Origin: Brachionus manjavacas
Lineage: Eukaryota; Rotifera; Eurotatoria; Ploima; Brachionidae
Direction: 5' to 3'
Length of the DNA stretch: 64,000 nucleotides
NCBI GenBank assembly: GCA_019054805.1
Contig: JAHQIY010000051.1
Span: forward strand, 62,001-126,000
The position numbers and the translations under genes were made by a program. The notes under the pieces are model-generated. The model made no database searches and had not been told where the DNA came from. It saw only the letters and a program-made list of their open reading frames with translations. Positions 8,866 to 19,985 of the stretch are shown here, in pieces; positions within the stretch are counted from its first letter, which is position 1, and each line of letters opens with the position of its first letter.

Positions 8866-11824
8866 TTAAAATTTATCTAGATATTTTTCAAAAATGTTTC
8901 CGTAAAGTTTATTATAACGACGTATAATATTGAAATGCATCACTGTTTGGTGATTTCTCATGTACTTGAATTCCTGAAAGTCCTTTCCACAAACATTGCA
9001 TATCTTTGAATGGGAATCTAAACTCTGCTTGTCCATGAATAACAAGTGTTTCAGATTACTAATTTGTTCTCTTGACAAAGAGAAAAGGTCAAAAGGAACT
9101 TCTATGTTTGAAAATGATGATTTTGATATTTCAACGATATTTTTGGAAACATCGTAATCCATTGAAGAATTGGAATTAACAAAAGGGTTCAATAATTTTT
9201 GACCTTGGCAGCTAAACTTCCTAGTTAAAACTTCCTGAGTTTTGATTAATTCTATAATTCGACTTTTCTCCATTTCAATCTCAGCCTTAAATTAAATAAA
9301 ATAAATTAAAAAAAAATATAACAAACCTTAAGTTTCTCGTTATCCAAATTAATAAAACTATATTTCTTAAAAAGATTTTGCCCTTCTTCAAAAATACTGT
9401 CATAAGATTTTTGAAGACCACCAAGTTCAATTCTAGTCGAGTCCAACTGAGTCTGGATGCTAATATTTGACTGTTTTAGGTAGTCAATCTACTTTTGCTT
9501 TTGGGACACAAGCTTGTGATTCTGGCTAGATATAGATTCAATTTTAGAATTTAAAAAATCTTCATAAGATTTTTGCAGACCACCAAGTTTAATTTGAGTC
9601 GAGTCCAATTCAGTCTGGATACTTTGATTTGACTGTATTAGGGAGTCAATCTCCTTTTGCTTTTGGGCCACAAGCTTGTCATTCTGGCTGGATAAAGATT
9701 CAATTTTTGAATTTAAATAATCTTCATAAGATTTTGCAGACCACCAAGTTTAATTTGAGTCGAGTCCAATTCAGTCTGGATACTTTGATTTGACTGTATT
9801 AGGGAGTCAATCTCCTTTTGCTTTTGGGCCACAAGCTTGTCATTCTGGCTGGATAAAGATTCAATTTTTGAATTTAAAAAATCTTCATAAGATTTTTGCA
9901 GACCACCAAGTTTAATTTGAGTCGAGTCCAATTCAGTCTGGATACTTTGATTTGACTGTATTAGGGAGTCAATCTCCTTTTGCTTTTGGGCCACAAGCTT
10001 GTCATTCTGGCTGGATAAAGATTCAATTTTTGAATTTAAAAAATCTTCATAAGATTTTTGCAGACCACCAAGTTTAATTTGAGTCGAGTCCAATTCAGTC
10101 TGGATACTTTGATTTGACTGTATTAGGGAGTCAATCTCCTTTTGCTTTTGGGCCACAAGCTTGTCATTCTGGCTGGATAAAGATTCAATTTTTGAATTTA
10201 AAAAATCTTCATAAGATTTTTGCAGACCACCAAGTTTAATTTGAGTCGAGTCCAACTCAGTCTGGATACTTAGATATGACTGTTTTAGGGAGTCAATCTC
10301 CTTTTGCTTTTGGGCCACAAGCTTGTCATTCTGGCTAGATAAAGATTCAATTTTTGAATTTAAATAATCTTCATAAGATTTTTGCAGACCACCAAGTTTA
10401 ATTTGAGTCGAGTCCAATTCAGTCTGGATACTTTGATTTGACTGTATTAGGGAGTCAATCTCCTTTTGCTTTTGGGCCACAAGCTTGTCATTCTGGCTGG
10501 ATAAAGATTCAATTTTTGAATTTAAAAATCTTCATAAGATTTTTGCAGACCACCAAGTTTAATTTGAGTCGAGTCCAATTCAGTCTGGATACTTTGATTT
10601 GACTGTATTAGGGAGTCAATCTCCTTTTGCTTTTGGGCCACAAGCTTGTCATTCTGGCTGGATAAAGATTCAATTTTTGAATTTAAATAATCTTCATAAG
10701 ATTTTTGCAGACCACCAAGTTTAATTTGAGTCGAGTCCAACATAGTCTGGATGCTTAGGTTTTCTTCTTTCATTAATTTATAAGCATTTTCTTTCACATC
10801 TAACTCTTTATGCATTTTTTCAAATTCGCTTATCTTTTCTGTAACTAAGATTTTTTTTTCTTCCGTTAATATCTCAATTATGTCATTTTTATATTTTAGT
10901 TCAATTATTTTATCATCACAAATTGTTTTTAAATTTTCTTGATGATCTCTTTCTTGTTTTATTAATTTCATTTTTCCCGCTTCCTCACTTTCTAAAAGTT
11001 CTCCAATTTCTTTTTTCATATCTAGAATGCATTCGTTTCTTTTTTTTAACTCATTTCTATGACAATTATGACTCTCTTCAATGCATCTAAAAAAATTATT
11101 TTAAAAAAATATTTCTTAATTTTACAAAATTAAACTTTTCTTTTTCCTGTATTATATCCTTTAGTGTCTGATAGCTTTCACTGAAAATCTTAATCGTATC
11201 ATTAATACAATTTTGATTTTTTTGACTTTCAATTATATTATCATCGAATTTATTTTTGCTTTTTTTATGCCAAGTTTGATGACTTTTGAGACCTCTTTGT
11301 GATTGGAAGCTTTTATTACATTCATCACATGCGTAAGGCAAAATATTTTTTTTTGGTTTTTCGTTAGGTTTTCTATTTATTTTTTCAAATTTTTGGTCAT
11401 TTTCCACACTCATTAAACAATCCTGTTCCTTAATTTCTTCCAAGAAACTTTTTTCCCAGCTACTTTTTTTAAATGAAAAAAATTTGATATTTTCCTCATG
11501 ATCCCATTCATTTTCATTTATCTTGTGACAAGTCTCTGACCGTGTAATTTCATCATCATCTACTTGGTACTCTTCAAGATTACCATCGGATAAACTTGGC
11601 ATGATTCTATCCAAAATGCCTGTCTCTTTTCTGTCGGCTAATTTGTCATTTGTGTTTGACTTTTGTATTTTTGACTTTAGAGAGAGAGACACTTTCTTTG
11701 AGCCTAAATCAACTATATCATTCAAACCTGATTTGATTATATTAAATAAATTTCTTTGCTCGGGTAATTCAGCAGAAGAGCTTGAGCTCAACACTGGTCT
11801 TTTTTGACTTTTCGTAGTATTCAT
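8866..11824 (-). pseudogene. Coiled-coil protein with a C2H2 finger at each end (transposon cargo), slightly broken
   Basis: Three exons on the minus strand: 11824-11136, 11086-9327 and 9285-8866, with introns of 49 and 41 bp and compatible phases. Exon 1 starts at ATG (MNTTKSQKRP) and holds a C2H2 finger, CDECNKSFQSQRGLKSH then H four residues on. Exon 2 is a long coiled coil: a unique segment (KKEIGELLESEEAGK) followed by about nine 54-residue repeats with the core KQKEIDSL and LDSTQIKLGGLQKSYEDF. Exon 3 ends with a second finger (CNVCGKDFQEFKYMRNH). The frame is broken by 1-nt losses near 10525 and 9730 and by a TAG near 9489. It is divergent from the transposase with about 300 bp between the starts. 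Function is unknown: the fingers suggest DNA binding, perhaps to element ends, and the coil suggests oligomerisation. Confidence 0.8.
9390..10780 (-). repeat. 162-bp in-frame coding repeats, about nine units
   Basis: Tandem units of 162 bp (54 codons) inside the coiled-coil gene. Each contains AAGCTTGTCATTCTGGCT and CACCAAGTTTAATTTGAGTC on the plus strand. The units from about 9560 to 10700 are nearly identical, showing recent amplification or homogenisation. Outer units are more diverged. Two 1-bp losses break the frame. Confidence 0.92.
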
Positions 11825-12129
11825 TGTTGTTTTTGTGTATATAATAAAAAAATTAAAAAATTTTGAAATTAAAAGTCAAAAATAAGGGAAAGGTAAAGTT
11901 TAACAGAAAGAATTTTTGGGAAAATCAATGCTTAAGAGAAAGAATTTTAGGGAAAAGCAATGTTTAAGAGAAAGAATTTTAGGGAAAAGCAATGTTTAAG
12001 AGAAAGAATTTTAGGGAAAGGCAATGTTTAAAAGAAAAAGAACTTTAAGGTTATTTATTTTTCTTAGCATATCAAGGAAAATAAATACCCAAATAGCAAA
12101 AAACAGTTAAACTTTTTAAAACTTTAACT
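11825..12129. promoter_or_regulatory. Divergent promoter region with four 32-bp tandem repeats
   Basis: The 305 bp between the start codons of the coiled-coil gene (minus) and the transposase (plus) hold four tandem units of 32 bp starting at 11907, 11939, 11971 and 12003. The consensus contains AGGGAAAAGCAATGTTTAAG. The middle two are almost identical. Position between divergent genes suggests a shared promoter or a subterminal-type transposase binding array. No TATA box can be assigned with confidence in this AT-rich DNA. Confidence 0.6.
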
Positions 12130-15100
12130 ATGTCTATACCTCGATTCGATTTTGCAGTTAGAATGTCTTTTGATGAATGGACTGAGCACGTTACAATGAT
12201 CAAGTCAAATAATGAGAGAAAGAGGCTCCTTGTTGATTTTCATGATAATCTCTCTTATAAGCTTCAGAATGTATATGGAAATAAGACTTGGTTAAAAAAC
12301 AAATACAATTGGTTCAATGAAAAAATATATTGGTCAGGCCGCTATGACTGTCTCTATAATAAATGTCTGTCTAAGTTCTATTGCTATATTGAAAATGAAC
12401 CAATTCAAAATGAAGATATATTAATAATTGTTCAACAAAATGGTGATTGTCTACATGAAAGGATAATAAAAAAAAGGAGATGTACACGAGAAGAAAAAAC
12501 TGTTTTAGGTCTAGAAATATTGGGTAAAGGTTTATCAAATGTCTTGGATGACAATATTGTTAGCAATTTTGAAAAATGTTGTGAAGAGGATTTTTTTAAT
12601 GGTAATTTTAATTTTTAAAAATTTTTCACAAAAGTGAAACCTTTGTAACCCGGCTATTAAGAAACCCTAAATTTTTTGTTTTTTGTAAGGAAAGGGGGGA
12701 GGGATGCTTAAAGAAAACAATCTTGAACCCAGGGGTCCAAAAATAACATACTCCATAAAAAATTGTAGTTCTTTCAGACTCTGGTATTCAATGATAGAAT
12801 TAAAGAGCTTTTTAAAGTTGTATATATTCTGAAAGAGCATAAAATTTTCTACACTCTGTTCATTTTTTTGTTCAACAAAAAAAATTGAGTCAATTTTATT
12901 TATTAAAAAAAGCCAAAAACAACGCATATTTTTACTTGAAATGTATGTAGTCCCATTTATTACTTAAGTCCAAAAATTTTTTATAAAAATTAATCTCTAA
13001 AGTATATAATTTCATTTAAGTTTTGAATATAATTATTATGTTGATAAAAATTTCAATTACAGTAAAATTTGTTTTTTAACGTCACACTTCAAGACCAAGA
13101 ATTGGGTTTTGGTTTGTTGAAAAAAATTTTCAAGACTTAAGATAGCGAAGATGAAAATCTATGCAACTGGAAGCCAACTTAATGATGAAATTTTCAGTTT
13201 TGATTTTTTAGTAAGTCGAAAAAACTTTTAATTTAAGGTACCAAAACCAAATTCTTGGGCTTTAAGTGCGACGTTATAAAACAAATATTTACGGTACTTT
13301 TTAAATATTTTGGAATCAAATAAAATTTTTTTAAGCAAAAATTACAAATAAAAATGTAATGAAGACTTTAAAAAGTGGACTCAAAAATGAATTCAGAGTG
13401 AGCAATGATTATTCAATAGACTCAAGAGCTGGATTATGGCTTTGTAAGAAAATTTGTATTCCAACAAAGAACATGGACGGATTTATACAAGAAATTTCTG
13501 AATATCCTTTTGGTTTAATGTTAATGAATGAAATTCAGGTACTTTTAAAAATATGATGTAAATTATAACTACAAATATTTAAAGATAAAAATTTGGTTAA
13601 AAATTCAGGAAATAAATTCTGTTTGGTATCTTGATGCTACAGGATCTGTAATTAAAAATATTCCTGACCAAAAGGATCCATTTTTATTTTCTCTAGTGAT
13701 GCACGATCCCCTGAAGAAAACAATTATTCCAATTTTCGATTTTATTTCGACTTCGCACAATTCAATTACAATTTCAAAATATTTGTTTAATTTTAAAAAA
13801 TATTTGGAAATAATAGTTCCTACTGAATCATTTAGATATCCAGCTGTGATAGTCGTAGATTTCTCATGGGCCTTTATCAATTCGATTCTAGAGACTTTCA
13901 ACAAATGTACAAATCAGCAATATTTAGATAGGTCATTTGACTTAATTGTTTTGAAAAAAAAAAAATGTGATGCTTTTTTGAATTGCTTAATGGCCACAAA
14001 AGTTTATCTTTGTTCCACACATTTTTTGAAGCTAATTATTTCTAAAGTAGACAAATTAAAAGTCAAAATTGATTTAAAGCGAACGTTTATTCTTGCATTT
14101 ACATTGCTACAAAATTCAAAAGAGTTAGTCGAGTTTGAGCGGAATCTAAAAAATATATTTTATATTTTTAACCAAAAAGTTTGATAAATTGATTTTTTTT
14201 AATTAATTTGACTTTTTAAAAAAATTTTATTTTTCTTATCTAGTTTGAGAGTTCTCTAGTCAACGAATCATTGGTATATGTTCGAATAAGGGATTTTGAC
14301 AGTGGTGAGCTTGAGAAAATAGTTAATGAAAACAAAAACGATGAGATGAAAAATATGAAATATACTTTGTTGAAAGAAAATTACAATGAAATAGCAAAAA
14401 CCATAAAATACTCATCAAAATATAAAAATTATTTTGAAAAATATTTAAAAGGTTTAAATACTCAAATCGAGGGAGGTAATGAACAAACTATGTTGAATTC
14501 TAATTACTTCTACAGTCCAGAACTTTTTAAAATCATTGAGAAATATCTTTATTTAGTTCCACTATGGTCAGGGCTGCTTATTTATGATCAAAATTTGAAA
14601 AAATGTAGATTAAGTAATAATCCTGTTGAGAACTGGTTTGGTCATTTAAAAAATAATATGCTCAATAGGGAGAAAGTAATGCCTAGTAAATTTGTTGGTA
14701 TCTTATACAAGAAAATATTATCAAAATACCTATTGTACTATAATGAAAATCAACTGACCATTGTAAATCCTGTCAAAACTAAATTTAGTTTTGAAGAAGA
14801 AAAGTGGCGCAAAAACGAAATAAAAAAAGACAAAAAGGCTTTTATTTTCAAAGTATAAAAAATCTTGGATTTGGAAATGAATCAAAAACAATTCAAGGTA
14901 TTAAAAGAAAATTTAATTATAACCTTTTAAAATAAAAATATTAGATTATGATATTCTTGATGAAAACAAAATAAAGTCTTTAAACAAAAGGTGAGTTTTT
15001 AAATATTTTATTTTTAATTTTATATTAAAAGATTTAAAATTTACATTTGTAGATGTTTTTAAAAATAGTGTAAAATGGATTTTCATCGACCTTACTAATT

Positions 15101-16287
15101 AAAAACATTACTTTTTTAAATTCTATATTAAAATGATACATTAAATCATGTCAATTGAATTTACATTGACCTAATTAGTAATATATCATTTAAGAAAACT
15201 TTATAAAGGAGACTTACTAAAATAGTTAACTTAATAAATTTTTAATTTTTTTTAGTCACTGTAATTTAAAAATTGTAAAAAATGTTATTCCAAAAAATGG
15301 TTCATTTTTCAAAAATGGAAATATTATTACTGAAATCAAAAATACATGCACAATTGATTATTTCATTTTGTTTTCATATATTGTGTCGAAAAAGAAAATA
15401 AATATTCATGAAATCCGTAATTCCAAAACGATAGAAAATTTTTACTTAAAATTTTTGAGAGAAATTGAAACACTTATCGACAAAAATAATTGGGATATTG
15501 GGCGTCTGACATGGCTAAATATTATTTTATCCATTGAAAAAAAGAAAATTTCTGAAAATTTTTATAGTTACAATTGTTTTAATTCTGAATATGCTTCATT
15601 TCTGAGCAGATATTCGTTTATACAATCATTTACAAGTTTTACAAGATGCCCTGATTTAAATTGTTTAACCAATAAAAATCCCTTACAAACTTTTTCTGCC
15701 TTTAGCTTAAAGTATACAATTTTTTTTAATTATATTTATCTAATAATTTAAAATTTAGAAAAAAAGAAAAGCAAATATTTATTGATTCCAGATATTTTGA
15801 CAATAAACTCAAAATTTTATGTGATTCAAGAACATTTGTTGATATGAATGGTGTTGTAGAAGAAAAGTATACAGCGTTTCTTTTAAAAAATTAAATTAAT
15901 TAATTCTAATAAAAATATTAAGAGAACTATGCAGAGAAATTTTAGAAATTTCTAATCCAAATTTTTTAAGCAATTGTTTTCCACTCTTGCTAATAGTTAA
16001 CAATCATATTAAAGAAGCAAATCCGAAAGATATTCCAATTTTTTTCAATATAGAGAACGAAACGTAAATAAATAAAAGTAAAAAAAGTATTATTTATGTT
16101 CAATTTAAGGTATCAATTAATTGGGTTTACACTTCATTGCAAAGACCATTTTATCATGAAAATTTTTGATGGAAAAGATTTTTTTGATATCGATAATCTT
16201 AATCGAGAGAATTTAGTCAAAAACAATACAAGAATTCTAGGAGAAAAAACTTTTAGGATAACAAATGCTTTTTATGAAAAACTCTAA
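12130..16287 (+). pseudogene. MULE-like transposase with C-terminal peptidase-like module, one frameshift
   Basis: Nine exons with consistent phases: 12130-12601, 13336-13538, 13609-14178, 14244-14897, 14945-14990, 15256-15711, 15759-15866, 15923-16063, 16110-16287; about 942 residues. Residues 60-120 (WSGRYDCLYNKC, then GDCLH) resemble the FLYWCH/WRKY-GCM1-type zinc cluster often found in MULE transposases. The core has LDATGSV (Asp234), VVDFSWAFIN (Asp309), LCSTHF (Cys360, His363) and NPVENWFGHLKN (Glu544), matching a D-D-C..H-E layout. From about 650 comes a separate module with NTCTIDYF (Cys680), GFTLHCKDHF (His897) and an Asp-rich end, like a USP/Ulp-type cysteine peptidase. Exon 4 needs one extra base near 14825-14850 to stay in frame, so this copy is probably dead or has an assembly error. 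The superfamily is inferred from motifs only. Confidence 0.78.
13060..13294. mobile_element. 235-bp MITE in transposase intron 1
   Basis: Flanked by TA on both sides (13058-13059 and 13295-13296). The ends are inverted: CAGTAAAATTTG on the left and the inverse CCGTAAATATTTG on the right. A longer inner inverted repeat contains ACGTCACACTT and CCAAGAATTGGG with a few mismatches. TA duplication and CAGT-like ends fit a Tc1/mariner-derived MITE. It lies within the 734-bp first intron of the transposase, which explains that intron's unusual length. Confidence 0.75.
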
Positions 16288-16980
16288 TAAAATTTAAACT
16301 TTTGATTATTAATATTAAAATTTACTAAATTTTTTAAAAAAATTAATTTTCTTTCATTAAAAAACTAAAAAACTTAAAAACTGTAAAAAGTATTTAAAAT
16401 GAAAAAAAATATTTGAAATATTTATCATCAGCAAAATGAATATAATAAAAAAAAAATTAATTAAATAATGATTTTAAAAACTAATCGAAATTCATTTTTG
16501 AATATATTTTAATAAAAAATATTGCAAATAATCAATTTAATTTTTTTTATCTTTAATCATATTATTAATTTTAATTAATATAAAATTTTATTATGTTCAA
16601 CCATTTATTATTTTTTTTTTATTTTTATAATAAAATAAGTTTAACTTAAAAAAATATAAAATAAAAACCTGAAAAAAAGACACAATGAAATAATATCTGG
16701 GTATAAATAATCGTGACATTAAAATTGACCAATTTCTTAAAATAGAATCGAATTAATGAATTAAATTAAAATTATTAAAAATTAAAAATTTGAACAAATA
16801 TAAAATTAAATTAAATAATGAAAAAAAATAAAAAAAATTATATTATTGGAAAAATAATAATGCATCAGCATTGCGTAAATGCTTGAGATCATAATGACCA
16901 ATTCAATCAAAATATTTTATTTATTTTTTTAAGAAATTTTTAATAAAAAAAGAATTTTTTTCAATAATTTAAATGAAAAT
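16288..16980. other. AT-rich spacer inside the transposon
   Basis: Very AT-rich DNA with long A and T runs between the transposase stop codon and the decayed repeat array. No open frame or element end was recognised. Confidence 0.5.
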
Positions 16981-19690
16981 ACAAAGTTCAATTCTAGTCG
17001 AGTCAAACAGAGTCTGGATGCTAAGATTCGACTGTTTTAGAGAGTCAAACTCCTTTTGCTTTTGGGACACAAGCTTGTGATTCTGGCTAGATAAAGATTC
17101 AATTTTTGGCTTTTAAAAATCATCAATTGAATTTTGCAGACCACCAGGTTGAATTCGAGTCGAGTCAAACAGAGTCTGGATGCTAAGATTCGACTGTTTT
17201 AGTAGCGAGTCAATCTCCTTTTGCTTTTGGGACACAAGCTTGTGATTCTGGCTAGATATAGATTCAATTTTTGAATTTTAAAAATCATCAATTGAATTTT
17301 GCAGACCACCAGGTTGAATTCGAGTCGAGTCAAACAGAGTCTGGATGCTAAGATTCGACTGTTTTAGAGAGTCAAACTCCTTTTGCTTTTGGGACACAAG
17401 CTTGTGATTCTGGCTAGATATAGATTCAATTTTTGGATTTTAAAAATCATCAATTGAATTTTGCAGACCACCAGGTTGAATTCGAGTCGAGTCAAACAGA
17501 GTCTGGATGCTAAGATTCGACTGTTTTAGTAGCGAGTCAATCTCCTTTTGCTTTTGGGACACAAGCTTGTGATTCTGGCTAGATATAGATTCAATTTTTG
17601 AATTTTAAAAATCATCAATTGAATTTTGCAGACCACCAGGTTGAATTCGAGTCGAGTCAAACAGAGTCTGGATGCTAAGATTCGACTGTTTTAGAGAGTC
17701 AAACTCCTTTTGCTTTTGGGACACAAGCTTGTGATTCTGGCTAGATATAGATTCAATTTTTGGATTATAAAAATCATCAATTGAATTTTGCAGACCACCA
17801 GGTTGAATTCGAGTCGAGTCAAACAGAGTCTGGATGCTAAGATTCGACTGTTTTAGTAGCGAGTCAATCTCCTTTTGCTTTTGGGACACAAGCTTGTGAT
17901 TCTGGCTAGATATAGATTCAATTTTTGAATTTTAAAAATCATCAATTGAATTTTGCAGACCACCAGGTTGAATTCGAGTCGAGTCAAACAGAGTCTGGAT
18001 GCTAAGATTCGACTGTTTTAGTAGCGAGTCAAACTCTTTTTGCTTTTGGGACACAAGCTTGTGATTCTGGCTAGATATAGATTCAATTTTTGAATTTTAA
18101 AAATCATCAATTGAATTTTGCAGACCACCAGGTTGAATTCGAGTCGAGTCAAACAGAGTCTGGATGCTAAGATTCGACTGTTTTAGTAGCGAGTCAATCT
18201 CCTTTTGCTTTTGGGACACAAGCTTGTGATTCTGGCTAGATATAGATTCAATTTTTGAATTTTAAAATCATCGATTGAATTTTGCAGACCATTAGGTTGA
18301 ATTCGAGTCGAGTCAAACAGAGTCTGGATGCTAAGATTCGACTGTTTTAGTAGCGAGTCAATCTCCTTTTGCTTTTGGGACACAAGCTTGTGATTCTGGC
18401 TAGATATAGATTCAATTTTTGAATTTTAAAATCATCGATTGAATTTTGCAGACCATTAGGTTGAATTCGAGTCGAGTCAAACAGAGTCTGGATGCTAAGA
18501 TTCGACTGTTTTAGTAGCGAGTCAATCTCCTTTTGCTTTTGGGACACAAGCTTGTGATTCTGGCTAGATATAGATTCAATTTTTGAATTTTAAAATCATC
18601 GATTGAATTTTGCAGACCATTAGGTTGAATTCGAGTCGAGTCAAACAGAGTCTGGATGCTAAGATTCGACTGTTTTAGTAGCGAGTCAATCTCCTTTTGC
18701 TTTTGGGACACAAGCTTGTGATTCTGGCTAGATATAGATTCAATTTTTGAATTTTAAAAATCATCAATTGAATTTTGCAGACCACCAGGTTGAATTCGAG
18801 TCGAGTCAAACAGAGTCTGGATGCTAAGATTCGACTGTTTTAGTAGCGAGTCAATCTCCTTTTGCTTTTGGGACACAAGCTTGTGATTCTGGCTAGATAT
18901 AGATTCAATTTTTGAATTTTAAAAATCATCAATTGAATTTTGCAGACCACCAGGTTGAATTCGAGTCGAGTCAAACAGAGTCTGGATGCTAAGATTCGAC
19001 TGTTTTAGAGAGTCAAACTCCTTTTGCTTTTGGGACACAAGCTTGTGATTCTGGCTAGATATAGATTCAATTTTTGGATTATAAAAATCATCAATTGAAT
19101 TTTGCAGACCACCAGGTTGAATTCGAGTCGAGTCAAACAGAGTCTGGATGCTAAGATTCGACTGTTTTAGTAGCGAGTCAATCTCCTTTTGCTTTTGGGA
19201 CACAAGCTTGTGATTCTGGCTAGATATAGATTCAATTTTAGAATTTAAAAAATCTTCATATGATTTTTGCATTCCACCAAGTTCAATTCTAGTCGAGTAA
19301 AACTGAGTCTGGATGCTTAGATTTGACTGTTTTAGCGAGTCAATCTCCTTTTGCTTTTGGGACACAAGCTTGTGATTCTGGCTAGATATAGATTCAATTT
19401 TAGAATTTAAAAAATTTTAAGTTTTCTAATTATATTTTTAGACTTTTGGTCAATTTCCACACACTTTAAAGAATTCAGTTCTTTAATTTTTTCCAAGAAA
19501 CTTTTTCCCTGCTACTTTTTAAAACGAAAAAAAGATGATATTTTCCTCCATCTGATAAACTTCGCATAATTCTTTCCAAAATGTCTGTATTTTTTCTGTC
19601 GGATAATTTGTCATTTGTTTTTGACTTTTCTATTTTTTTTAAGCTAGGAAGATACATCATTGATATTTTTTCTGCTAAATGCACTCGATT
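16981..19690 (-). pseudogene. Decayed second copy of the coiled-coil/zinc-finger gene
   Basis: On the minus strand, 19690 to about 19430 matches the N-terminal region of the 8866-11824 gene: KSKTNDKLSDRK and ERIMRSLSDG correspond to KSNTNDKLADRK and DRIMPSLSDG there, but the zinc finger is lost. It runs into about fifteen repeat units ending near 16985. The repeat sense strand reads QKQKEIDSL...QSNLSIQTLFDSTRIQPGGLQ, clearly related to the intact gene. The period is 163-164 bp, so the frame is lost at almost every unit and stops occur throughout. The C-terminal finger is absent. It cannot encode a long protein; it is a relic that kept amplifying as DNA. Confidence 0.85.
16985..19400 (-). repeat. 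Tandem array of about fifteen 163-164-bp units (decayed coding repeats)
   Basis: AGTCTGGATGCTAAGATTCG recurs about every 164 bp from 17010 to 19150. Two variants alternate in part: units with TTTTAGTAGCGAGTC and units with TTTTAGAGAGTC. Three consecutive units between 18250 and 18650 share the same 1-bp loss and ACCATTAGG variant, showing block amplification after the frame was lost. Confidence 0.92.
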
Positions 19691-19840
19691 TAGATGTCAG
19701 AAACCAAAAAAAATTTTCCAGAAAAATTTTCGTTTTAGAAATAAAATTTATATTATAATAAATTTAAATTATCATTTCTTTATTATTTGAAATGCATAGA
19801 TGCAAATCTGTTTAAATGCATATTTTTATTTATTTCATTT

Positions 19841-19884
19841 GAAAATTTTGAAATTTGAAATTTGAGCAAAATTTTTACTTTGCC
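19841..19884 (-). repeat. Right terminal inverted repeat of the 12-kb transposon
   Basis: 44 bp ending in TTTTTACTTTGCC, the inverse of 7931-7974 with one mismatch. It is followed by AATTATAT (19885-19892), the second copy of the target duplication. Confidence 0.95.
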
Positions 19885-19985
19885 AATTATATGCGGTTCT
19901 TCGATGTTTCCTAAAACCAGATTGTTCCTGAATTAACAAAGAATTTTTTTCCAAGAAATCATAGTTCTCAAAATTTCATTAATTA
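19885..19985 (-). mobile_element. Older LINE, 5'-most RT fragment, copy A
   Basis: Continuation of the older LINE beyond the 12-kb insertion. The minus-strand translation includes NSLLIQEQSGFRKHRRTAYN, a reverse transcriptase block immediately upstream of the fragment at 7706-7930. The LINE is 5'-truncated at about 19985, where unrelated sequence begins. Confidence 0.8.

Larger units (their letters stand above)
7931..19884. mobile_element. 12-kb MULE-like DNA transposon, present only in block A
   Basis: An 11,954-bp insertion. It begins GGCAAAGTAAAAATTTTGCT and ends with the inverse. The 44-bp terminal inverted repeats differ at one position. It is flanked by the direct repeat AATTATAT at 7923-7930 and 19885-19892. 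Block B carries the uninterrupted site with a single AATTATAT (about 43243-43250), which defines both ends exactly. Cargo from left to right: a decayed transposase tail (+), a coiled-coil/zinc-finger gene (-), a nine-exon transposase gene (+), and a decayed second copy of the coiled-coil gene (-). It is therefore a partial tandem dimer of a smaller two-gene element. The superfamily is inferred from the transposase core; 8-bp duplications occur in both hAT and some MULE families. Confidence 0.93.

Noticed and set aside
8866-11824. Coiled-coil/zinc-finger gene as a host gene interrupted by transposons
   Set aside because: It lies wholly inside the terminal repeats and target duplication of the 12-kb element, and the empty site in block B lacks it entirely.
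12130-16287. hAT transposase, suggested by the 8-bp target duplication
   Set aside because: No C-terminal hAT dimerisation motif is seen, and the LDATGSV ... VVDFSW ... LCSTHF ... VENWF order fits MULE-like cores better; not settled without a profile search.
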